The position numbers were made by a program, and so were the translations under genes. The notes under the pieces were generated by a model. The model was given only the letters and a program-made list of their open reading frames with translations, was not told the origin of the DNA and did no database searches. From contig NZ_JBHTHA010000031.1 in NCBI RefSeq assembly GCF_042676385.1, positions 12,098 through 76,097 on the forward strand: 64,000 nucleotides of DNA, in the 5' to 3' direction. Source of the stretch: Paenibacillus_E sp042676385 (GTDB taxonomy: Bacteria; Bacillota; Bacilli; Paenibacillales; NBRC-103111). Positions 42,141 to 50,913 of this stretch are shown piece after piece. The stretch's first letter is position 1, and each line of letters begins with the position of its first letter.

Positions 42141-43877
42141 TCAAATGCTTGTGAATTTCGGAAAGATGGCCTCCATTTTCTCACGCAGACCGCAAGTATC
42201 ATCGATGAGCTTTACGTTGCGGCTAATCGTAGATACGGTGACTCCATAACGATTGGACACTTCCTGATAGGAAATGGCTCGACGATGCATTTTGGCAATT
42301 AAATATTCCAGTGCTGCTGCCCAGCCTTCCGACTTCTGAATCTTAGGCACGCCAGGATATATCTTGGTCAAAAACTCGACCCAAAGAATTTCCAAGTCGT
42401 ACTGCTGAATCATATCGTAACGCTTGTGCATATGAGAAAGCGCCGTTTCCATCACACCTTGCCATTTGGCATCCCAAACAGGCAATTGAGGAGAATATGG
42501 CGATGCTTCCACCATGATTTCCCGGTTTTCCAGAAATGCAGGCAACGGATCGCGGATTCCCATGCTGCGAAGCACGAATATCGCGACTTTTTTCAAATAA
42601 TCGTCTTCTTCACGTTCTAGAATAAAGTCTTGCAAAGCATCTCTAACTTCATTGTCTGCAATCAATCCGAAAGCCTGAATAACCTGCAGCTTGGTGTCCA
42701 TATCCCCATGCCGCAGCGCCCAGAAGAAAGAAGAACGCACAAGCGGATCTTTCTTCAATTGTTCCGGAATACCCTGCGTGGATTTCTCCAGAACACGGAA
42801 TTGCTCCTCAAAAGGCAAATGGTAATGATAGCTCCATGTGGGCGTAGCTTGGCTCGTCTCGCGGGTTTGCAACTGCTCCAGATAAAACTTGGAGATTTCC
42901 GTACCGGGATCAAGTTTCTCTACTTGCTTCCACTGACGGTACGCCTCAGCGAATCGGCCAATATGGCAAGCTGCAACAGCTGTGTAATGAAACAGACATG
43001 GATCTGCAGAACCTTCTCCTGCTTTGAGCAGACGTTTAAATAAGTGATACGCCTTTTCGTGCTCGCCTAGGATACCCATCGTCGTCGCCAGTTTGAACAC
43101 ATGGTCATGCTGATACGGAAACGTCTTGCGCAGCAAGTCGACCAGTTCCGCCAGTTCTTGCTTATTGCCGAAATGCTGGTGAAATATCGCCAAATTACAA
43201 AGTGCGTGCAGATTACCGGCGTCAATCTCAAGAACCCCGTGAATCGTCTCCATTGCTTTCTCGAACTGGCCCATGTAGTAATAGGCTAACGCGAGATTGT
43301 TGCGAGCCGCCGTGAAATCCGGATGCTTCTTCGCAATCTTCTCCAGCTGTCTGACCGCCTCGGCGAACTTGCCTTCTTCCAGCAACGCACGGGCTTTATC
43401 ATGCTCGAAGAGCCCTTCTCGACTCTTAATGCTAGTGAGAGGGGCAGGACGTTCGAGCTCGTAACTGAGCATTTCCATCATTTCTTCCGATTCGTCCATA
43501 AACTGTCCGGTCGGATCGTTTTCCAGATAGCGAACTAACGCTTGTTCCGCCAGTTCGTAGCTTTCCATGTTGGCGTAATTATTAGCCATATAAAAATAAC
43601 ATTCCGTCATCGTAGGATCGATGACATCAAGGATATGCTGCAAGATTTGGTTCGACTCTTCATAATTGCCCATCTCGGAGAGAACCCCCGCGAGATTGCA
43701 GTGATTCACAGGATTATCCTGCTCATATTCTGCGGCTCGCCGGAAATATTTCAATGCCTTATCATAGTGAAACCGATCCAAAGATTGAACCGCTCTCTCG
43801 AAAAAGAAGGCGGCATCCATGTTAATCGAGATGACTTTAGGCTTGGGTGTATCGGACACGCGCTTAATCTTTTCCAT
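42141..43877 (-). CDS. TPR-repeat protein with C-terminal helix-turn-helix
   Basis: A 578-residue cytoplasmic protein. Several tetratricopeptide repeats occupy about residues 20-320 (HYDKALKYFRRAAEYEQDNPVNHCNLAGVLSEMGNYEES; FTAARNNLALAYYYMGQFEKAMETIHGVLEID). Residues of about 525-565 read as a helix-turn-helix (RRAISYQEVSNRYGVTVSTISRNVKLIDDTCG). ATG 43877 has GGAGGTG upstream. The position next to trxB matches Bacillus yvcD. Protein-protein contacts plus DNA binding suggest a regulator, but no target is evident. Confidence 0.85.
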   Translation of the reverse strand: MEKIKRVSDTPKPKVISINMDAAFFFERAVQSLDRFHYDKALKYFRRAAEYEQDNPVNHCNLAGVLSEMGNYEESNQILQHILDVIDPTMTECYFYMANNYANMESYELAEQALVRYLENDPTGQFMDESEEMMEMLSYELERPAPLTSIKSREGLFEHDKARALLEEGKFAEAVRQLEKIAKKHPDFTAARNNLALAYYYMGQFEKAMETIHGVLEIDAGNLHALCNLAIFHQHFGNKQELAELVDLLRKTFPYQHDHVFKLATTMGILGEHEKAYHLFKRLLKAGEGSADPCLFHYTAVAACHIGRFAEAYRQWKQVEKLDPGTEISKFYLEQLQTRETSQATPTWSYHYHLPFEEQFRVLEKSTQGIPEQLKKDPLVRSSFFWALRHGDMDTKLQVIQAFGLIADNEVRDALQDFILEREEDDYLKKVAIFVLRSMGIRDPLPAFLENREIMVEASPYSPQLPVWDAKWQGVMETALSHMHKRYDMIQQYDLEILWVEFLTKIYPGVPKIQKSEGWAAALEYLIAKMHRRAISYQEVSNRYGVTVSTISRNVKLIDDTCGLREKMEAIFPKFTSI

Positions 43878-44023
43878 AGCAAGACACCTCCGGCTTAATT
43901 GTTACGATCAAATTATACCATAGATCGCCCGGAAGCCAAAAACTTTCATCGGATGCGGTGTTGAACTCGGTTTGTAAAGTAAATAAAGGTTTTAAAAGTC
44001 GGCTTTCAAAACCGAGAAGGTTG

Positions 44024-44095
44024 GACGAAATCCGAGGAACGAGGAACGGAGCGTAGGTGAGCCTACGAGAGTACCGCAGTTCCCGGATTTCGTTC
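44024..44095. repeat. Long inverted repeat between prs and the TPR gene
   Basis: GACGAAATCCGAGGAAC at the left pairs with GTTCCCGGATTTCGTTC at the right with single-base bulges, enclosing CGTAGG TGAG CCTACG. It is not followed by a T-run. This looks like a dispersed palindromic repeat and not a terminator. Confidence 0.6.
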
Positions 44096-44160
44096 AAGAT
44101 TCGATGCCGAATTACTTCCTGAATCACTTCGTTATCAAAGCTGTTTTTTAAAACTTCCTC

Positions 44161-45111
44161 TTACACGCCGCCGTATTTGAAGAGGGAGGATAGGGACCCA
44201 CCATCGTTAATAATGCGGATTGCATCGGACAATAACGGCGCTACGGAGAGCACACGGAATTTATCGGAGTGGTCATCCGGAATCGCGATGGAGTCCGTGA
44301 TGATGACTTCCTTAATGTTCGGGTGATCCAGACGCTGCAGGGCTGGGCCGGAGAATACAGGATGCGTCGCACAAATGTAAACGTCATGCGCGCCTCTTTC
44401 TTTGAGACCCTCTACAACGTTCACGATCGTTGTCCCGGTATCGATTAAGTCTTCGATGATAATCGGCGTACGGCCAGCAACGTCTCCGATTACGTGCGTA
44501 ATAACGGATTCATTGTGAGCGGGACGCTTTTTAATCATCATAGCGAAAGGCGCATCGAGAATGTTTGCCATTTTCTCAGCTGTCGTTGCACGACCTGCAT
44601 CCGGAGATACGATAATCGGATCGGGCAGGTTTTTCTTTTTGATGCAGTCACTGATGACGTCAAGCGCCGTCAGATGATCCACAGGGATATTGAAGAAGCC
44701 TTGAATCGCAGGAGCATGCAGGTCGATCGTAACAACGCGATTCGCGCCTGCAGCGCTGAACAAGTCGGCTACTAATTTAGCAGAAATTGGCTCACGCGGA
44801 GCAGCTTTACGTTCTTGACGGGAGTAACCATAGTAAGGGATGACAAGGTTGACCGTTCTTGCGGATGCTCTTTTCGCCGCATCCATCATAACCAGAAGCT
44901 CCATCATGTGCTCATTGATCGGATGGGAGAACGTTTGTACTAGAAATACGTCGCAGTTACGAATCGTTTCTTCGTAGAGACAGTAGATTTCTCCGCTTTT
45001 GAAACGGGATAATTTGATTTGTCCAAGTGGCTGGCCGAGTTCTTTACAAATACGTTCCGCAAGCTTCGGATTCGAAGATCCGGAAAAAATTTTAACATTG
45101 TCGCTATACAT
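44161..45111 (-). CDS. prs: Ribose-phosphate pyrophosphokinase
   Basis: A 316-residue PRPP synthetase. FSGSSNPKLAERICKELG, the FKSGEIYCLYEETIRN nucleotide region, the metal-binding segment TIDLHAPAIQGFF and the PRPP-binding loop PIIIEDLIDTGTT are present. PRPP is a direct substrate of HisG, and the gene lies at the downstream end of the his operon. Bacillus carries its prs elsewhere, so this may be a dedicated second copy. Confidence 0.95.
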   Translation of the reverse strand: MYSDNVKIFSGSSNPKLAERICKELGQPLGQIKLSRFKSGEIYCLYEETIRNCDVFLVQTFSHPINEHMMELLVMMDAAKRASARTVNLVIPYYGYSRQERKAAPREPISAKLVADLFSAAGANRVVTIDLHAPAIQGFFNIPVDHLTALDVISDCIKKKNLPDPIIVSPDAGRATTAEKMANILDAPFAMMIKKRPAHNESVITHVIGDVAGRTPIIIEDLIDTGTTIVNVVEGLKERGAHDVYICATHPVFSGPALQRLDHPNIKEVIITDSIAIPDDHSDKFRVLSVAPLLSDAIRIINDGGSLSSLFKYGGV

Positions 45112-45186
45112 GGTTAACGGTTACCTCCGAAGATTCATTAAATAGATTATTCCTGACTTCCTCATTATACATGAAAGGTGTCGAAT

Positions 45187-45993
45187 TTAAAAAGTAACAA
45201 GATGTCGTTTTCTTGCAGAAAATGTGGCTATTTCGTTAAATCCGATCATTTTCAAGAGGTTCCGGGCCTGGTCCAAATATTGGAACAACCGTTCTGGCTG
45301 GTGTGCATCCGATCCAATTGTCAAGGGGATTCCCACCTTATGGCAATACTCCAGCATGCGGCGGCTTGGAAACATTTCTTCACACGGCATGCGAAGACCG
45401 GAAGCATTAAGTTCAATGGCGAGACCATGCTCTTTCACGGTATCTAACGCAGCCTTTTCCAGCTCCCACGGGTCGCGGTCCGGCTTGTAGCCAAAGCGTT
45501 TGATCACATCGATATGCCCGATATAGTCATAAAATCCAGTACGAACAGCTTTTTTCACTGCATCGTAGTATTGCGTATACACCTCGTAAATATCCTTGCC
45601 TTCCCAGCCTGCTAATTGCCTGAAGTCCGAGATATCCCACTCACCCAGAAAATGAACGGAACCGATGACATAATCCCATGGATAAGCTTTGATGATCGCT
45701 TCGATCTCCGCTTCATAGCCTTCGATATAATCGCCTTCGAGACCAACACGGATATCGATCTGATCCTTGTATTTTTCTTTCAATTGCAGGCACTCCTCGA
45801 CATAGCGAGGCAGTTCATCCATCGGCATGGCCATCTCCGGCCAATACGTCTGCGGATCCACATGCAAAAGCGGCATATGATCCGACAGCCCTAATTGCGT
45901 GAGCCCGATCTCGATGCCGCGTTTGACGTAGGCCTCCAGTTCCCCGGAAGCGTGACCGCAGCGTACATGATGTGTATGATAATCAATCAACAT
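45187..45993 (-). CDS. hisJ: Histidinol-phosphatase (PHP family)
   Basis: A 268-residue metal-dependent phosphatase that makes histidinol from histidinol phosphate. The PHP metal motif DYHTHHVRCGHASGELEAYV opens the protein, followed by LGLSDHMP, YVIGSVHFLGEWDISDF, YIGHIDVIKRFG and TIGSDAHQPE. It supplies the phosphatase activity that HisB lacks here. Just downstream of hisIE. Confidence 0.94.
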   Translation of the reverse strand: MLIDYHTHHVRCGHASGELEAYVKRGIEIGLTQLGLSDHMPLLHVDPQTYWPEMAMPMDELPRYVEECLQLKEKYKDQIDIRVGLEGDYIEGYEAEIEAIIKAYPWDYVIGSVHFLGEWDISDFRQLAGWEGKDIYEVYTQYYDAVKKAVRTGFYDYIGHIDVIKRFGYKPDRDPWELEKAALDTVKEHGLAIELNASGLRMPCEEMFPSRRMLEYCHKVGIPLTIGSDAHQPERLFQYLDQARNLLKMIGFNEIATFSARKRHLVTF

Positions 45994-46019
45994 CTTGGTA
46001 TCACTCCAGGTCGTTCATA

Positions 46020-46673
46020 TTATTTTTTCACGTGTCTGCTCGCCAATTCCTTCATAACGTCATCTAGCGGCAGTTTGTTGTTGCGCAAGAGAACCATCAA
46101 GTGGAAAATGAGATCGCTCGCTTCGTAACGAAGCTCGTCGTTATCTTTATTTTTGGCTGCGATGATGACCTCGGCAGTTTCTTCGCCCACTTTTTTCAAG
46201 ATTTTGTCGACGCCTTTTTCGAACAAGTAAGTCGTATAAGCACCTTCAGGACGCTCGGCATCGCGCGATGCGATAACGGCTTCCAGCTCGGACAAGATCG
46301 CGAAACGGTCGCCCGCAGAAGCGACAGTGGAAGCAGCCGATTCCGTTTCCAACGGAATGTTCTCGGTGAAGCAAGTATATGTGCCGTTATGGCAGGCTGG
46401 TCCCACTTGTTCCACGAGCACTAGCAGTGTATCCGCGTCGCAGTCGTAGCGAAGTGCCTTGACCTTCTGTGTGTGGCCGGACGTAGCGCCTTTGTTCCAC
46501 AGTTCCTGACGCGAACGGCTCCAGAACCAGGTATCCCCGGTTTGAATCGTACGCTGCAGCGACTCGCTGTTCATGTAAGCCAGCATGAGCACTTCTTTGC
46601 TGATCGCATCCTGTACAACAGCTGGAACTAATCCTTGGGCATCATATTTGATCGTATCTAACGCGATTGTCAT
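46020..46673 (-). CDS. hisIE: Bifunctional phosphoribosyl-AMP cyclohydrolase/phosphoribosyl-ATP pyrophosphatase
   Basis: A 217-residue fusion catalysing steps 2 and 3 of histidine synthesis. The HisI part (about residues 1-115) holds WSRSRQELWNKGATSGHTQKV and CDADTLLVLVEQVGPACHNGTYTCF. The HisE part holds GVDKILKKVGEETAEVIIAAKNKD and DLIFHLMVLL. Its ATG overlaps the hisF TGA (ATGA). Confidence 0.98.
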   Translation of the reverse strand: MTIALDTIKYDAQGLVPAVVQDAISKEVLMLAYMNSESLQRTIQTGDTWFWSRSRQELWNKGATSGHTQKVKALRYDCDADTLLVLVEQVGPACHNGTYTCFTENIPLETESAASTVASAGDRFAILSELEAVIASRDAERPEGAYTTYLFEKGVDKILKKVGEETAEVIIAAKNKDNDELRYEASDLIFHLMVLLRNNKLPLDDVMKELASRHVKK

Positions 46674-47428
46674 CGGATTTCAACCCCTTTGCCTTTAAGG
46701 TCGTCTTTGACCCCTTGAATCGTTAATTCTTTATAGTGAAAAATAGTCGCCGCAAGGCCGGCATCGGCCTTACCTTCCGTGAACACATCATAAAAATGAT
46801 CCGCTCGTCCCGCTCCGCCAGAGGCGATCACCGGGATCGTCAGCAGCTCGGATACAGCGCGCGTCAGCTTCAGGTCGAAGCCGTCCTTCGTACCGTCGGC
46901 ATCCATGCTGGTCAGCAGAATCTCGCCTGCGCCAAGCTCTTCCATTCGCTTCGCCCACTCCAGCGTCTTGATGCCTGTGGCATTGCGCCCGCCGTGGGTG
47001 AACACTTCCCACTCGCCCCACTCGCTGTTAAACTTCGCATCGATCGCGACAACGACACACTGGGAGCCGAACTTGCGCGCTCCGTCGGAGACAAGCTGCG
47101 GGTTGCGAACCGCCGCCGTGTTAATACCGATCTTATCCGCTCCAGCCCGCAGGAGCCGCTTCATGTCATCAACGCTGGAGATGCCGCCGCCGACGGTAAA
47201 AGGAATCGTGATCTCGCCCGCTGTCTGACGAACGACTTCAACCATCGTTGCACGCCCTTCCACCGATGCAGAGATGTCCAGGAAAACAAGCTCATCCGCG
47301 CCTTCTTTATCATAAATGGCAGCGAGCTCAACCGGATCGCCCGCGTCGCGCAAGTTGACGAAATTAACGCCTTTGACCACCCTGCCGTCCTTGACGTCCA
47401 GGCAAGGGATTATTCTTTTGGCTAACAT
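46670..47428 (-). CDS. hisF: Imidazole glycerol phosphate synthase subunit HisF
   Basis: A 252-residue TIM-barrel cyclase that uses ammonia from HisH. RIIPCLDVKDGRVVKGVNF and VVAIDAK supply the two catalytic Asp residues; VGGGI and VIASGGAG bind phosphate. It is the typical bacterial HisF, which contrasts with the unusual HisA upstream. Confidence 0.98.
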   Translation of the reverse strand: MLAKRIIPCLDVKDGRVVKGVNFVNLRDAGDPVELAAIYDKEGADELVFLDISASVEGRATMVEVVRQTAGEITIPFTVGGGISSVDDMKRLLRAGADKIGINTAAVRNPQLVSDGARKFGSQCVVVAIDAKFNSEWGEWEVFTHGGRNATGIKTLEWAKRMEELGAGEILLTSMDADGTKDGFDLKLTRAVSELLTIPVIASGGAGRADHFYDVFTEGKADAGLAATIFHYKELTIQGVKDDLKGKGVEIR

Positions 47429-47458
47429 GGGGATGCATCTCCTTTCTTGAAAAAGATT

Positions 47459-48223
47459 TTAAGACTCAAGCGTCCGGCAATATGCCAATACATCGCGGTA
47501 TGGAAGTTCGCCGCCGAAAATATCCAGGGCGCTTCCGATCGTAATGTCGAGCCGCCCGCCGGTGATGTCCCGGAACCTCGCCAGATCGTCCAGCGATCGT
47601 GCACCCCCGGCATAAGTCGTCGGAATCGTCGTCCATTCCGCCAATTGGGCCGCCAATTTCTCCTGAACGCCCTGACGCTTCCCTTCCACGTCCACCGCGT
47701 GAATCAGGAACTCCTTGCAATAAGGCTCCAGCTTGGCGATTCCGGAAAGGCTCACCTCAAAATCGCTGAATGTGCGCCATTGATTGGTGACCACATAATA
47801 CTTGCCATCCCGCTCTTTGCAGCTGAGGTCGATCACAAGCCGTTCGGGTCCCACCTTGGCGGCGATGGCCTCAAGATGATCCCAGTTCAATTTGCCGTCC
47901 TGAAAAATATATGAAGTCACGATAACGTGCGAAGCTCCAAGCTCCAAATACATATCCGCGTTATCCGCACGAATTCCGCCACCGATCTGAAGGCCGCCAG
48001 GGTAGGCCCGCAAAGCTTCTGCAGCCGCCTCTTCGTTGCCTCCGCCGAGCATGATCACATGGCCGCCTTCAAGGCCATCCTCGCGATACATAGATGCATA
48101 GTAGCCCGGCGTATGCTCGGAAACGAAATTTTCCACAACGCCGCTCACGTCCGGCTGTAGGGTTTCACCGACAATCTGTTTCACTTTACCTTGATGGAGA
48201 TCAATACATGGTCTGAATTTCAC
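47459..48223 (-). CDS. hisA: ProFAR isomerase HisA of the eukaryotic HIS6 type
   Basis: A 254-residue TIM-barrel isomerase for step 4 of histidine synthesis. It does not read like bacterial HisA (which opens LYPAIDMRNGKCVRLVQG). It matches the fungal/plant HIS6 pattern: RPCIDLHQGKVKQIVGETL, YYASMYREDGLEGGHVIMLG, IVTSYIFQDG, LVIDLSCKERDGKYYV, FLIHAVDVEGKRQGVQEKL, YAGGARSLDDLARF and LDITIGSALDIFGG. Asp8 and the Asp in VIDLS are the expected catalytic pair. It stands between hisH and hisF, exactly where bacterial hisA would be, so replacement in place is likely. Confidence 0.92.
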   Translation of the reverse strand: MKFRPCIDLHQGKVKQIVGETLQPDVSGVVENFVSEHTPGYYASMYREDGLEGGHVIMLGGGNEEAAAEALRAYPGGLQIGGGIRADNADMYLELGASHVIVTSYIFQDGKLNWDHLEAIAAKVGPERLVIDLSCKERDGKYYVVTNQWRTFSDFEVSLSGIAKLEPYCKEFLIHAVDVEGKRQGVQEKLAAQLAEWTTIPTTYAGGARSLDDLARFRDITGGRLDITIGSALDIFGGELPYRDVLAYCRTLES

Positions 48224-48238
48224 GATAAACGACCCTTT

Positions 48239-48865
48239 TCAAGTTGAGGTAGGCATAGCCGATTCGGCCAGCTTCAAATAATTTCCGAGCAGCCGCATGC
48301 CGATATCCCCGCTCTTTTCCGGGTGGAACTGCATGCCGTACACGTTACCACGGCCAACAATAGCCGTTACTGGCTGAAAGTAATTCGTCACCGCAAGCAA
48401 GTCACTCTCGCGCTCAGGCTTCGCATGGAAAGAGTGCACGAAGTAAACGTGTCCCTCCTCAATACCACTGAAAAGCGGACTGCCAGCTTGCTTGTAGCTC
48501 AAACGGTTCCATCCCATGTGCGGCACCTTGTAATCGCCGCGAAAACGAATCACCGTGCCCGGCAAAAGGCCGAGCCCTTCATGTTCGCCGTACTCCTCGC
48601 TGCTGGAGAACAGCAGTTGCATACCGAGACAGATGCCGAGCAGCGGCTTGCCTGATTCCGCATAACGGATGACTACATCGCGCAAACCGGTGTTGCGTAA
48701 ATTCTCCATCGCATCGCCGAAAGCGCCGACGCCGGGAAGGATCGCTCCGTCTGCAGCGAGAATTTGCTCCGGGTCGCCCGTCACAATGGCTTCGTGACCC
48801 AGTCGTTCCACCGCTTTGCTTACGCTATGTAAATTGCCCATACCGTAGTCAATAATTGCAATCAT
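48239..48865 (-). CDS. hisH: Imidazole glycerol phosphate synthase subunit HisH
   Basis: A 208-residue class I glutamine amidotransferase that feeds ammonia to HisF. MIAIIDYGMGNLHSV starts the fold, GICLGMQLLF has the nucleophilic Cys, and MQFHPEKSG has the catalytic His. ATG 48865 lies one base after the hisB stop; the longer in-frame extension overlaps hisB and is rejected. Confidence 0.97.
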   Translation of the reverse strand: MIAIIDYGMGNLHSVSKAVERLGHEAIVTGDPEQILAADGAILPGVGAFGDAMENLRNTGLRDVVIRYAESGKPLLGICLGMQLLFSSSEEYGEHEGLGLLPGTVIRFRGDYKVPHMGWNRLSYKQAGSPLFSGIEEGHVYFVHSFHAKPERESDLLAVTNYFQPVTAIVGRGNVYGMQFHPEKSGDIGMRLLGNYLKLAESAMPTST

Positions 48866-48866
48866 T

Positions 48867-49478
48867 TTAGAGCACCCCCTTCGTCGAAGGAACCCCCTGC
48901 ACACGAGGATCGATCGATGTCGCTTCATCCAGCGCACGGCCTAAAGCTTTAAATACCGCTTCAATCATATGATGCGTGTTGTGACCGTAGTGCACGATAA
49001 CATGCAGCGTGATACGGGCTTCAAGCGCCAGTTTCCACAGAAACTCATGTACCAGCTGCGTATCGAAGCTGCCTACAAGCTGCGAAGGATACTGCGCACG
49101 ATATTCAAGATGCGGACGGTTGCTAATATCGATGGCGACCTGGGCAAGCGCCTCGTCCATTGGGATGAACACGTTGGCATAACGCTTGATGCCTTTTTTG
49201 TCACCCAGCGCTTCGCGCAGCGTCTGCCCCAGACAAATTCCGATATCCTCAACCGTGTGATGATCATCAATCTCGATATCGCCTTTGGCCACCACATTTA
49301 GGTTAAACTGGCCATGTTTAGTAAAAAGATCGAGCATATGATTCAAAAAAGGCACATCTGTTTGAAGTTCCGAAACCCCGGTCCCGTCGACTTGAAACGT
49401 TAACGCGATATCGGTTTCGTTCGTTTTGCGGGCTACGCTCGCCGAGCGAGTTGCCAAAGCCTTCTCTTGTTCAGCCAT
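48867..49478 (-). CDS. hisB: Imidazoleglycerol-phosphate dehydratase
   Basis: A 203-residue monofunctional Mn enzyme for step 6. Conserved metal-binding motifs are IDDHHTVEDIGICLGQ and HNTHHMIEAVFKALGRAL; FLNHMLDLFTKHG and HEFLWKLA are also typical. No phosphatase domain, consistent with the separate hisJ. Confidence 0.98.
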   Translation of the reverse strand: MAEQEKALATRSASVARKTNETDIALTFQVDGTGVSELQTDVPFLNHMLDLFTKHGQFNLNVVAKGDIEIDDHHTVEDIGICLGQTLREALGDKKGIKRYANVFIPMDEALAQVAIDISNRPHLEYRAQYPSQLVGSFDTQLVHEFLWKLALEARITLHVIVHYGHNTHHMIEAVFKALGRALDEATSIDPRVQGVPSTKGVL

Positions 49479-50765
49479 CTATTTCAACTTCCCTTCCTTC
49501 TTAAGTCTTACCTCGACGGCCCGCGCGTGACCTTCCAGCCCTTCATTGCGGGCCAGTGTCATGATCATATCGCCATTCGCGAGCAGCGCTTCCTTGCTAT
49601 AGTGAATGACGCTTGATTTCTTAAGAAAATCGTCCACGTTAAGTGGTGACGAGAATCTTGCCGTACCGTTCGTCGGCAGCACATGATTCGGCCCAGCGAA
49701 ATAATCGCCCACCGGCTCCGTGCTGTAGGCGCCGAGGAAAATAGCACCTGCATTCTCAATGCGAGGCAGCAGGTTAAACGGCTCCTGTACGAGCAGCTCG
49801 CAGTGCTCCGGCGCCAGACGATTCACGACGTCCACGCCCTCGTCCAAGTTATCCACAAGGAGTATAGCTCCCTTGGTGGATGTGGACACGGCGGCGATCG
49901 CTTTCTTCGGCAGCACGTCCAGCTGCCGCCATAGTTCAAGCTTGACCGACTCGGCAAGCTCCTGTGAAGGTGTCACCAGGATCGCTGGTGACATCTCATC
50001 ATGCTCCGCCTGCGCGAGCAGGTCAGCGGCGATATACTCAGGGTCGGCGTGCTCATCCGCCAGCACGACAATATCCGTCGGCCCGGCGATCATGTCGATG
50101 TCGACGACCCCGTAGACGAAGCGCTTAGCAAGCGCCACGTAGATATTGCCAGGCCCGACGATCTTGTCGACTGCCGGGATCGATTCCGTGCCGTAGGCCA
50201 GCGCGGCTACAGCCTGCGCTCCGCCTACGCGGTAGATCTCCTTCACACCCGCTTCGGCTGCCGCCACGAGGATATGCGGGTTGATGCCTTCTTCGCCCGC
50301 GGTGGCCGGAGGCGTCACCATCGCGATCTCCGGCACCCCCGCCACGAGTGCGGGGATGGCGTTCATGAGCACGGAGGACGGGTACGCCGCCTTCCCTCCG
50401 GGCACATACAATCCGACCCGCTTCAGCGGTCGGATGATTTGGCCCAGCAGGCTGCCGTCCGCCTGCAGGTCCATCCACGACGTGCGTTTCTGCTTCTCAT
50501 GAAACGCACGAATGTTGGCGGCGGCCTGCCGCAGCGCCGCCACGAAGCCGGCGTCGACCTGCGCGTACGCCGCCTGCACTTCCTCGTCCGTCACGCGAAG
50601 CTCGCTGACGGCAACCCCATCATAGCGCTGCGCCATGCGACGCAGCGCTGCATCTCCGTCCTGCCGCACCTCATCGATGATGCGGCGGACGGTCTCATTT
50701 TGCTCGGGCGAGCCGTATTCGACCTCGCGCTTCAACTGAAATTCCGAGGCGGGAAGTATCCGCAT
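49479..50765 (-). CDS. hisD: Histidinol dehydrogenase
   Basis: A 428-residue zinc/NAD enzyme that oxidises histidinol to histidine. Signatures are GLYVPGGKAAYPSSVLMN, VDKIVGPGNIYVALAKRFV, IDMIAGPTDIVVLAD and LAPEHCELL; AQAEHDEMS contributes zinc and catalytic residues. Three ATG codons stand close together; I prefer 50765, eight bases after AAGGA, over 50771 and 50774. Its stop abuts the hisB start. Confidence 0.98.
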   Translation of the reverse strand: MRILPASEFQLKREVEYGSPEQNETVRRIIDEVRQDGDAALRRMAQRYDGVAVSELRVTDEEVQAAYAQVDAGFVAALRQAAANIRAFHEKQKRTSWMDLQADGSLLGQIIRPLKRVGLYVPGGKAAYPSSVLMNAIPALVAGVPEIAMVTPPATAGEEGINPHILVAAAEAGVKEIYRVGGAQAVAALAYGTESIPAVDKIVGPGNIYVALAKRFVYGVVDIDMIAGPTDIVVLADEHADPEYIAADLLAQAEHDEMSPAILVTPSQELAESVKLELWRQLDVLPKKAIAAVSTSTKGAILLVDNLDEGVDVVNRLAPEHCELLVQEPFNLLPRIENAGAIFLGAYSTEPVGDYFAGPNHVLPTNGTARFSSPLNVDDFLKKSSVIHYSKEALLANGDMIMTLARNEGLEGHARAVEVRLKKEGKLK

Positions 50766-50913
50766 CTCCATCATCCTTTCTCTTTCTCATGTATTTCTAA
50801 GTCAACGACATCCTGCGAATTAAGATAGAAATTCCTGTTAATCACTCTAATCCTCATATAACTGTCAAATTACCGTTAGTTTTTCCTATTATTTAGGATC
50901 AGTTCGCTCCCGA

